Source: Clostridia bacterium (GTDB lineage: Bacteria > Bacillota > Clostridia > TANB77 > CAG-508). From it: a stretch of DNA of 6,641 bases. A program made the position numbers and the translations under genes. Location: NCBI GenBank assembly GCA_900752095.1, contig CAADUD010000113.1, positions 1 to 6,641 of the forward strand. Reading direction: 5' to 3'. Positions 1-6,590 of this stretch are shown here, piece after piece. Within the stretch, counting starts at the first letter, position 1, and each line of letters begins with the position of its first letter. The notes beneath the pieces are model-generated. The model had not been told where the DNA came from. It searched no databases and was given only the letters and a program-made list of their open reading frames with translations.

Positions 1-551
1 ATAAAGAAATAAAAAAAGAAAATAAAATATATTTTGATGGTGAAACATATCAAAAAATCATGAGAATATATTTAATTATTTTAGAAAACAACGATATTTT
101 TATAAATGAAAAATGCTCATATTATATATTTAATTATGATAAAAAGAATCAAACTAGCGGGGTAGATGAAAAATGGATATTAAATAAAGAAAATATAGAG
201 CATTGGACTACAAACAAACAAATAAACGATATTAATGCTGTAAAAAACTATCTGGATAATATTTTTAATAATTCAAACATAAATAAAATTTGGAATGAAG
301 AAATATATTTAAAAAAGAAGTATAATTCTTTATCGACAGAAGAAAAAGAAAAAAGAGAAAATAAAAGTATAAATGCAAGATTAAATAACAAAATATACGA
401 AGACGAATATACACATATGTTTATATCTAAAATCAATTGGGATGAAGATTCTTCTTATTATGCAAAAATATGGGGAAATGAAAGAGATGAAGTTATATCT
501 TATTTTAAAGAAATGGACTTTGATAGAGGTTTAATTCCAAAAGAAAGATAG
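1..551 (+). CDS. Hypothetical protein, 3' part of a gene cut by the left window edge
   Basis: I do not recognise this protein. The first ATG is at position 60, but the same frame is open from position 3 back to the edge: the 19 codons before that ATG contain no stop, read as ordinary protein (including IYFDGETYQKI), and no Shine-Dalgarno sequence precedes position 60. The real start is therefore probably outside the window, and 182 codons are visible, ending in TAG at 549-551. The visible part is soluble-looking and charged, with no signal peptide or membrane segment. Counting from the ATG at 60 it has five Trp (39, 49, 78, 127, 138), a Lys/Glu-rich stretch at about 85-105 and a C-terminus rich in acidic and aromatic residues. 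Trp is always TGG, which supports the standard code. It is followed by a 240-base gap. Whether it shares a transcript with the polymerase gene is unknown. That it is a real gene is fairly sure; its function is not known. Confidence 0.75.
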   Translation, partial: KEIKKENKIYFDGETYQKIMRIYLIILENNDIFINEKCSYYIFNYDKKNQTSGVDEKWILNKENIEHWTTNKQINDINAVKNYLDNIFNNSNINKIWNEEIYLKKKYNSLSTEEKEKRENKSINARLNNKIYEDEYTHMFISKINWDEDSSYYAKIWGNERDEVISYFKEMDFDRGLIPKER

Positions 552-620
552 ATTAAAAGGTTTTATATTTTTATATTTTATAAAATTAATTATTTATTAA
601 AATTATTAATTGCGTAAGAC

Positions 621-648
621 TTGTCTAAAAAAATAAACATTATATAAT
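621..648 (+). promoter_or_regulatory. Candidate sigma70-type promoter upstream of the polymerase gene
   Basis: TTGTCT at 621-626 matches four of six bases of the -35 consensus. A 16-base spacer leads to a perfect TATAAT at 643-648. A second TATAAT at 649-654 is too far from this -35 box to be the better choice. The -10 region lies inside a short dyad, CATTATA (638-644) and TATAATG (649-655) with four bases between, which could be an operator or may simply reflect A+T richness. Transcription would start near 655-660 and give a leader of about 130 bases before the polymerase ATG, containing the hairpin at 690-724. In DNA this A+T-rich, -10 matches arise easily by chance. The evidence here is the position between genes plus a reasonable -35 box at correct spacing. 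Confidence 0.5.
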
Positions 649-689
649 TATAATGTAATAGCTGAAAAAATTTTTTATTCATTATTTTC

Positions 690-724
690 TAAAGGAGCAG
701 GTTATAATTTAATCTGTTCCTTTA
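690..724 (+). terminator. Strong hairpin in the polymerase gene leader (terminator or attenuator)
   Basis: AAAGGAGCAG (691-700) pairs with CTGTTCCTTT (714-723) over 10 pairs including one G-U. The stem extends inward through 701-704 with 710-713 and outward by 690 with 724, leaving a five-base loop at 705-709. The following tract (721 onward) is only moderately T-rich and is broken by A and G, so termination may be partial. It could end transcription from the gene ending at 551. It also lies downstream of the promoter candidate at 621-648, so it may act as an attenuator in the polymerase leader or as the end of a short RNA. The rising arm contains an SD-like AAAGGAG but no start codon lies at usable distance. 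Confidence 0.6.
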
Positions 725-791
725 TGTTTATATTGAAAAAATAAAAACAAGAGACAAAAAGACAAAAAAACATATAGAAAGGAAGATAAAA

Positions 792-3700
792 ATGCAGTTT
801 ATAACAAATGTAAAAAGTTGTTATTCTTTACAAAAAAGTGTAATTACTATTGATCAATTAATAGAATATGCTAAATCACAAGATATTAAAGCAATTGTTT
901 TATGTGACAATAATATGTATGCTACAAAAGAATTTTATGATAAATGTAATCAAAATAGTATAAAACCTATAATTGGATTAGAAGTAAAAGTTCAAATAAA
1001 TAATGATGAATTTACATCTTTTAATGTTATTGCAAAAAATACTAATGGTTATAAAGATTTGATGAAATTAAGTTCAGAACAAGAAAAGAATGACCATATA
1101 GATTTGAATTTATTAAAAAATAATGCAAATCTAAAAGTCATTATTCCATATAATGGCATTGTAAAAGAAAAAATATCATCTAATAAAGAAAGTGAATTAA
1201 AATCAATATTGCATAATATAAATGATTTATATTTAGGATATTATGATGGAATAAGTGATCAAGAAATATCATTTGCTCAAAAAAATGGAATTAGAATTAT
1301 TGAATTTAATCCAGCAATAGGGATAAAAAATAGTGATGTAAAAGCATTAAATAATTTTAAACAACAAAAGTTAAATGATAAAAATTCTTCGTTTGATACA
1401 GAAATATATAACGAAAATTACTCCATTGAAAGTAAAAATGAGACTTTGTATTATCAAGACACAATGGGAATTATTCAAGAATGTTCTTTTGAAATTAATC
1501 AAACAGCACATTTGCCAAAATACAATAATTTAAGTAATGAAGAATCAAAAGCTTTAATTACAAAATTAATTTGTAATGGACTTAATGAAATGAATATTCC
1601 TCTGGAAAATAAACAAAAATATATTGATAGAATAAAAAAAGAACTTTCAGTTATTAATGAAATGGGATTTATAGATTATTTTTTAATTGTTCAAGATTAT
1701 GTTAATTTTGCAAGAGAAAAAGGTATATTGGTTGGACCAGGTAGAGGAAGTGCCGCTGGAAGTTTAGTAGCAAGAGCATTGAAAATTACAGAAATAGATC
1801 CATTAGAATATGACTTGCTGTTTGAAAGATTTTTAAACAAAGATAGAATTTCAATGCCAGATATTGATATAGATTTTGAAGCTGAAAGAGCAGGGGAAGT
1901 TGAACAATATTTAGTAGCTAAATATGGGATAGATCATGTTGGAAAAATTATTACATTCAATAATTATGGAATTAAATTATCTTTAAGAGAATATGCTAAA
2001 GGATTAGGAATTCCTGCAAAAGAATTAACAAATTTTAGTAAAATAATTGATGATTATGAAAAAAACAATAAACCTAAAAAATTAATTCTAAAAGAAATTT
2101 ATAAGAATTCTATTCAAATGCAAAATGCAATTAATAAATATCCAAAATTAAAAGGATCCATAGATACGGTTGATGTAATAGCAAATACAATAAAATCGAC
2201 ATCTATTCATCCTGCAGGAATAGTTATATCTGATACGAATATTAATGAACATGTTCCATTATCATATCCTAATACATCAAAAATTCCAGTATCACAATAT
2301 TCAAAAAATTATATTGAATCAACAGGATTAATTAAAATGGATGAATTAAAATTAAGAGATCTTAATTTGTTAAAAGACGTTTTAAATAACATAAAATCGA
2401 CAAACAACATTGAATTGCAATTAAAAGATATACCTTTAGATGATAAAAAAACATATGAAATGTTTAAAAATAAAGAAACAACAGGAGTATTTCAATTTGG
2501 AACACCAGATATGAAAAGGCAATTATCAGTATTAAAATGTAATAATTTTGATGATTTGATTGCATTAGTTTCACTAAATAGACCAGGACCAAAAGAATAT
2601 ATACCTGTATATGCAAAAAGAAAAGAAGGCAAAGAAAAAATAGAATATCCTGTTTCAGAATTAGAACCTATATTAAAAAATACTTTTGGTATTTTTATCT
2701 ATCAAGAACAGCTCATGAAAACAGCAACGGATATTGCTGGATTTACAATGGGAGAAGCAGACAATTTAAGAGCAGCTATTTCTAAAAAAAATATAGATAA
2801 AATGAATGTTTTGAAGCCTAAATTTATAAAAGGATGCATAGAAAAATCACATTTGACAGAAAAAAAATCTAATGAAATATTTGATATAATCGAAAAATTT
2901 GCGGATTATGGGTTTAATAAATCACATGCTGTTGCGTATGCAAAATTAGCATATGATATAGCATATTTAAAGGCTAATTATACAATTGAATATTATGCGG
3001 CATTACTAAATCAAAAAAGTACATTAGATTTATTAGGAAATGAATGTAAAAGAATGAAAATAGGATTTATAAATCCATCTATAAATGAATCAGAAAATAA
3101 ATTTAAGGTAAAAAATGGTAAAATATTATGCTCATTGTCAGCAATAAAAAAATTAAATCAACCATTGTGTAATGAAATTATAGAAGAAAGAAATAAGAAT
3201 GGAAATTATAAATCGATTATCGATTTTATGGAAAGAGTTCATGTTACTGCATTAGAATTTAACGCATTAAATGACAGTGGTTGTTTTGATTGTTTTGGAT
3301 ATAGCAGAACAACATTACATGAAAATTATGAGCAAATATGTAGCTTTATCAATAATAAAGACTTATTTATATGCGATGAAAACAGCTTTGTATTAAGGGA
3401 AACACCAGATGATTTTTATAAGATATCTAATAATGAATTAAATGCATTAGGAATAAATATTTCAAAAGATCCAGTAACATTTATTAAAAATCAATATAAC
3501 AGGAATTCAATAAATGATATATCTAAATTAAAAGATGATGATAATAATATCATTGCACAAGTTCATTTTGTAAAAGAAATTGTCACAAAAAAAGATGATC
3601 GTATGTGTAATTTAAATGTTCATGATGAAACAGGAAGTATAAAAATTACAGTTTTTCCATCTCAATATGAACAATTTAAAAAAGATTTGAAGAACAATGA

Positions 3701-3908
3701 AATCTTGAAAATAAATGGTAAATTAAAAAGAGATGAAAAATATGGCAATCAAATTATTGCTAATACTATAGAAAATGTAACGTCAAAGTTAAATATTTCA
3801 GAACAAAAGCAAAATATTATAATGAATGAAATTGAACAAGAAAAAACCATATCAGTAAATAATAAAAAAACAATTAATGAAAAAGAACCTCCATTGATTA
3901 ATTTTTAA
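792..3908 (+). CDS. dnaE: DNA polymerase III alpha subunit, DnaE type, divergent and probably element-encoded
   Basis: This is a C-family replicative DNA polymerase that extends primed DNA with dNTPs. The start is supported by AAAGGAAG at 778-785 and by an N-terminus that aligns with other DnaE proteins. Domains in order: an N-terminal PHP domain (about 1-205) whose metal-binding histidines are lost (ITNVKS in place of the HLHVHS type); palm and thumb with GPGRGSAAGS at 315-324, PDIDIDF at 356-362 (catalytic D357 and D359) and IKMDELKLR at 514-522 (third Asp, D517); fingers with IYQEQ at 636-640 and YGFNKSHAVAY at 706-716; a helix-hairpin-helix region at about 775-845; a possible clamp-binding NKDLF at 855-859; and an OB fold at about 918-1000. 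The family usually has about 1,100-1,180 residues. Here the end after the OB fold is a short Lys/Asn/Glu-rich tail ending PPLINF. There is no embedded exonuclease, so it is not PolC. It contains no Trp. The flanking genes are unrecognised, which suggests a plasmid or phage replicase. The family call is certain; activity is inferred. Confidence 0.96.
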   Translation: MQFITNVKSCYSLQKSVITIDQLIEYAKSQDIKAIVLCDNNMYATKEFYDKCNQNSIKPIIGLEVKVQINNDEFTSFNVIAKNTNGYKDLMKLSSEQEKNDHIDLNLLKNNANLKVIIPYNGIVKEKISSNKESELKSILHNINDLYLGYYDGISDQEISFAQKNGIRIIEFNPAIGIKNSDVKALNNFKQQKLNDKNSSFDTEIYNENYSIESKNETLYYQDTMGIIQECSFEINQTAHLPKYNNLSNEESKALITKLICNGLNEMNIPLENKQKYIDRIKKELSVINEMGFIDYFLIVQDYVNFAREKGILVGPGRGSAAGSLVARALKITEIDPLEYDLLFERFLNKDRISMPDIDIDFEAERAGEVEQYLVAKYGIDHVGKIITFNNYGIKLSLREYAKGLGIPAKELTNFSKIIDDYEKNNKPKKLILKEIYKNSIQMQNAINKYPKLKGSIDTVDVIANTIKSTSIHPAGIVISDTNINEHVPLSYPNTSKIPVSQYSKNYIESTGLIKMDELKLRDLNLLKDVLNNIKSTNNIELQLKDIPLDDKKTYEMFKNKETTGVFQFGTPDMKRQLSVLKCNNFDDLIALVSLNRPGPKEYIPVYAKRKEGKEKIEYPVSELEPILKNTFGIFIYQEQLMKTATDIAGFTMGEADNLRAAISKKNIDKMNVLKPKFIKGCIEKSHLTEKKSNEIFDIIEKFADYGFNKSHAVAYAKLAYDIAYLKANYTIEYYAALLNQKSTLDLLGNECKRMKIGFINPSINESENKFKVKNGKILCSLSAIKKLNQPLCNEIIEERNKNGNYKSIIDFMERVHVTALEFNALNDSGCFDCFGYSRTTLHENYEQICSFINNKDLFICDENSFVLRETPDDFYKISNNELNALGINISKDPVTFIKNQYNRNSINDISKLKDDDNNIIAQVHFVKEIVTKKDDRMCNLNVHDETGSIKITVFPSQYEQFKKDLKNNEILKINGKLKRDEKYGNQIIANTIENVTSKLNISEQKQNIIMNEIEQEKTISVNNKKTINEKEPPLINF

Positions 3909-3935
3909 GCTTTTAAACTTTTAAAAATATTAAAA

Positions 3936-3979
3936 TAAAAATAGAGTTTATTTCAACAAAAAATAGCTCTATTTTTTTT
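3936..3979 (+). terminator. Rho-independent terminator-like hairpin after the polymerase gene
   Basis: ATAGAGTT (3941-3948) pairs with AGCTCTAT (3965-3972), eight pairs including one G-U, with a 16-base loop. An A run before the stem and a T run after it (3972-3979) extend the pairing and form a clear U-tract. It lies about 30 bases after the TAA at 3908 and points along the + strand. The next gene starts only 35 bases beyond it. Confidence 0.75.
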
Positions 3980-4014
3980 ACAAAAAAGAATAAGCAAAAA
4001 AAAGGTGATAAAAA

Positions 4015-5982
4015 ATGAAAAAAAAGACTTTAAATAATACAATAGAAAATCTTATGAAAAACATACAGTTAAGACAAAATTCAATCAATCCACTAACTGC
4101 CGATGAAATATCAAAATATATTTTACAAACATTTGAAAATGAAAATTTTGTTATTGTTGATCATATTAATAATTATTATGAAAAAAAATCAACAATTGAT
4201 TTATCTTTAAAAAATACAGCTAGATTAATAATAGATGATACTGCCCCTCAAAAAAATATATATTTTGAATATTATCATAAAAATAATGATAACACTGTTC
4301 AACTAAAACAATCTTATATTATTAAAAATAATGAATATATAAATAATAATGAAGTAATAAATAATCTTCATGATATTGCTGATGAACAAATATTTAATAA
4401 AGAAGAATTAATAGATATATTAGAAAAATCCAATCAAGTTCCTAATAGAGTTTTAGCTCAAGCATCAAATAATGTACTTAATAATGATGAAATAACAGAT
4501 GCTATAATTAAAAACATAGATAAAGTAGCCAATAATAAATTTATTAATGTATTGCAAGAATTAGAACGAGCATCAGCAAGACAAGAAAAATTAGATATTC
4601 CAAGCTGGCAAAGAACTAAATATAAATGGTATGAATTCTACGTAAATAAGTTACCAGAAAAAGTTAAAATACTTTGTGATATAAGCAAAATTAATGCATA
4701 TGCATTAAATTATCCAACAAAACAAAATGAAGTGTTATTTGAAAAAAGCAAATTAGAAAATTCTATTAATTTAGTAACAAATATAAAAGATACAAAATAT
4801 ACAGATTTTTTAAACGAATTAAAAGATGTAATAGAGAAAAATAAAGAATATTTTAATGCTCAAAGTTATTTTGGTTTATATGGTGTTAATACAAAAGATT
4901 TACCAACAAAAAATAAAATGATTTCAATTATTAGGGATATAAATACATCGAATATTGATCAAGTTATTGATTCTTTATTATCAAACGTTGAAGAAAAAAG
5001 ATTATCAAATATTGATGAAATTAAATTTGAAGTGAATATTTATAATACTCAAATAGAAAATGAAAATAAGAAATTATCCGAAATAAAAACCAATTACTTA
5101 AATAATATAGAAGAACTACAAAGGTTAAGTGGTAAATATAGAACATATGAAGCCAATGATATTTTAACAAGATATAGAATTAGTAGGATAGATGATATTG
5201 ATACCTCTGAACAATTTAAATCAGAAAATGAATTATTAAATTTATTAGAAGATGATAAAAAAGAATATGATAATTTAACTTTTAACTATGAAAATTTATC
5301 TGAAAAGTTACAAAAAGAATCATACAAAAATTATGAGTTAGCTGAACAAATGAATGATTTAAAAGAAAAATTAAAAAATTCAAATGTATTTGAATTGAAA
5401 AACAAAAATTCTTTAAAACAACAAATTAATGATACTCATAATAAAATTAATAATATAAGCAATAAAATGGATTCTTATTTAAAAGAAATGAATAACATAA
5501 GAGAACAAATTATTCCATTTGAAAAAGCATCTGAAGTTTATGATTTAATAAACGAAAATAGTATTGTTAGAAAACAGATTCATCTTTCTATGGACAATTT
5601 AACAGAAAAGAAAAATAATTTAGAAAAAGTTGATTCATTTTATATGAATTTAAACAATTTAAAGAATGATTATAAAAATCTACTTGAAAAATATCATGAT
5701 AAAGTACCAAAATATGCAAATATAACAAATGAAATATGCAATAAAATATACAATGAAAGTAAATATCTTGATGATCAAAAAAATCCAATATTATCGTTAA
5801 ATAATATTGAAAATGAAACAAATGAAATATTAAAAAATAATTCTAATTTAAAATTAAAATTAAACATTATAAATAAAGAATTAAATCAAAATGAACAAAA
5901 TAATCATAATTATCAAAATATTCAAAAAAATGAAAACGAAGAAAATAAAGATGATTTTGATAAAATAGAAATATTAGAATAA
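4015..5982 (+). CDS. Large hypothetical protein with probable coiled-coil C-terminal half
   Basis: I do not recognise this 655-residue protein. The start is well supported by AAAGGTGAT at 4001-4009, a few bases before ATG. The N-terminal part (about 1-140) is mixed and Asn-rich. A better-defined segment at about 175-310 contains the only two Trp residues (SWQRTKYKWYEFYVNK, 197-212) followed by NAYALNYPT (227-235) and FNAQSYFGLYGVNTKDLP (280-297), and looks like a folded domain. From about 325 to 620 the sequence is rich in Leu, Ile, Lys, Glu and Asn with heptad-like spacing, as expected for long coiled coils. The last 30 residues are Asn/Gln-rich and then acidic (ENKDDFDKIEILE). There is no signal peptide, membrane segment or nucleotide-binding P-loop. 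It follows the polymerase gene on the same strand, with a terminator-like hairpin between them. A structural, DNA-segregation or replication-accessory role is possible but is only a guess from shape and position. Confidence 0.85.
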   Translation: MKKKTLNNTIENLMKNIQLRQNSINPLTADEISKYILQTFENENFVIVDHINNYYEKKSTIDLSLKNTARLIIDDTAPQKNIYFEYYHKNNDNTVQLKQSYIIKNNEYINNNEVINNLHDIADEQIFNKEELIDILEKSNQVPNRVLAQASNNVLNNDEITDAIIKNIDKVANNKFINVLQELERASARQEKLDIPSWQRTKYKWYEFYVNKLPEKVKILCDISKINAYALNYPTKQNEVLFEKSKLENSINLVTNIKDTKYTDFLNELKDVIEKNKEYFNAQSYFGLYGVNTKDLPTKNKMISIIRDINTSNIDQVIDSLLSNVEEKRLSNIDEIKFEVNIYNTQIENENKKLSEIKTNYLNNIEELQRLSGKYRTYEANDILTRYRISRIDDIDTSEQFKSENELLNLLEDDKKEYDNLTFNYENLSEKLQKESYKNYELAEQMNDLKEKLKNSNVFELKNKNSLKQQINDTHNKINNISNKMDSYLKEMNNIREQIIPFEKASEVYDLINENSIVRKQIHLSMDNLTEKKNNLEKVDSFYMNLNNLKNDYKNLLEKYHDKVPKYANITNEICNKIYNESKYLDDQKNPILSLNNIENETNEILKNNSNLKLKLNIINKELNQNEQNNHNYQNIQKNENEENKDDFDKIEILE

Positions 5983-6010
5983 AGGAATAGTTAGCTTGCT
6001 ATTCCTTTTT
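5981..6010 (+). terminator. Rho-independent terminator overlapping the stop codon of the coiled-coil gene
   Basis: AAAGGAATAG (5981-5990) pairs perfectly with CTATTCCTTT (5999-6008), ten base pairs around an eight-base loop. T-rich sequence follows (6006-6010 and again 6012-6030). The rising arm begins within the TAA at 5980-5982, so the stop codon is part of the stem. Stem bases closely resemble those of the hairpin at 690-724 (AAAGGA plus two bases plus AG). This is the best terminator in the window. Confidence 0.85.
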
Positions 6011-6060
6011 CTTTGTTTTTTTTATTTTATTAAACAAAAAGAATAGGATGAAGTATAAAA

Positions 6061-6534
6061 ATGATACAAAATATAGAGGAACAAAAATCAAACAAAGAAA
6101 AGCAAATTATAAATATAATCGAAAATATAATAGAAGATATAATTGAAAATATAATTAAAAATAAGAATGAAAACGATATAAATAAAACAATAAGTTTTAT
6201 AGAAAACAAAATAGAAAAAGGACTAAAAAAAGAAAAAATATTAAAAATATCAAAACAAGAAATCAGATATAAAAGTGAATATTATATTGATTATAGAGAT
6301 GTATATGTGCTATTGGAAGATAAAAGCATTCAACTTGTTATTAGATATCCAGGTGGTGATTTATCATGCAAAACAATGTCAGATCCTAAAAGTGATATTT
6401 ATATAAAATTATATAATAGATATAAAAAACAAGATATTATTATATTTTTGTATAAAAATGATATTCTAAACAAAGAAATTGATTTAAATAAAATATTAAA
6501 ATTAATAGAAGAAATATCAATAAATAAAAAATAA
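6061..6534 (+). CDS. Small hypothetical protein with an IIEN-type repeat near the N-terminus
   Basis: I do not recognise this 157-residue protein. ATG at 6061 is preceded by TAGGATG (6044-6050), a fair Shine-Dalgarno sequence at about ten bases' distance, and no other Met occurs in frame until residue 106, so this start is the natural one. Residues 19-34 are four copies of a four-residue unit of the type Ile-Ile-Glu-Asn, predicted to be helical. Residues 1-65 as a whole are Ile, Lys, Glu and Asn-rich. A more normal domain follows from about 66 to 132, with alternating hydrophobic residues typical of beta strands (YYIDYRDVYVLLEDKSIQLV) and a turn YPGGDL at 96-101. The protein ends in a helical Lys/Ile-rich segment. 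There is no signal peptide and no convincing membrane helix. It lies 78 bases after the coiled-coil gene, behind a terminator, with no clear promoter of its own. Function is unknown. Confidence 0.8.
   Translation: MIQNIEEQKSNKEKQIINIIENIIEDIIENIIKNKNENDINKTISFIENKIEKGLKKEKILKISKQEIRYKSEYYIDYRDVYVLLEDKSIQLVIRYPGGDLSCKTMSDPKSDIYIKLYNRYKKQDIIIFLYKNDILNKEIDLNKILKLIEEISINKK
6115..6162 (+). repeat. 12-bp in-frame tandem repeat, four copies
   Basis: Four adjacent 12-base units share the pattern ATA-AT(A/C/T)-(G/A)AA-(A/G)AT. They encode IIEN, IIED, IIEN and IIKN at residues 19-34 of the small hypothetical protein. Differences fall mainly at third codon positions, plus one Glu-to-Lys and one Asn-to-Asp change. 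The unit is a whole number of codons, so gain or loss of copies would lengthen or shorten the helix without a frameshift. Confidence 0.75.
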
Positions 6535-6560
6535 TAAGTAAAAAAATAAAAAACATAAAA

Positions 6561-6590
6561 ATGTCCAAAACTTCATAAAAGTGATACAAT
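6561..6590 (+). promoter_or_regulatory. Possible promoter for a gene beyond the right edge
   Basis: TACAAT at 6585-6590 is preceded by TG at 6582-6583, giving an extended -10 of the TGnTACAAT type. Upstream, ATGTCCAAAA at 6561-6570 resembles the TTGTCTAAAA at 621-630 of the polymerase promoter candidate and would serve as a weak -35 with about 17-18 bases of spacing. No open frame of useful length starts in the remaining sequence, so the target gene would lie outside the window. The rest of 6535-6641 is A-rich and shows no clear terminator for the gene ending at 6534. Confidence 0.4.

Noticed and set aside
248..436. Minus-strand open frame of 62 codons
   Set aside because: It lies wholly inside the first gene on the opposite strand, its Phe/Leu-rich product is the typical mirror of a Lys/Glu-rich coding strand, and nothing supports translation.
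584..611. Inverted repeat AATTAAT / ATTAATT after the first gene
   Set aside because: The stem is made only of A-T pairs with a 14-base loop, has no U-tract, and is expected by chance in DNA of this composition.
724..744. Six-codon open frame in the polymerase leader (possible leader peptide)
   Set aside because: Its ATG overlaps the foot of the hairpin, no Shine-Dalgarno sequence is at proper distance, and the codons show no regulatory pattern.
753..768. Direct repeat GACAAAAA twice before the polymerase gene
   Set aside because: Two short A-rich copies are not enough to support an iteron, operator or origin.
792..3908. PolC-type polymerase
   Set aside because: The order PHP, palm, fingers, helix-hairpin-helix, OB fold at the C-terminal end, and the lack of an exonuclease inserted in the PHP domain, are those of DnaE. 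PolC has its OB fold at the N-terminal end.
5588..5821. Minus-strand open frame of 77 codons
   Set aside because: It lies inside the coiled-coil gene and its Phe, Tyr, His and Leu-rich product reflects antisense reading of A-rich codons.
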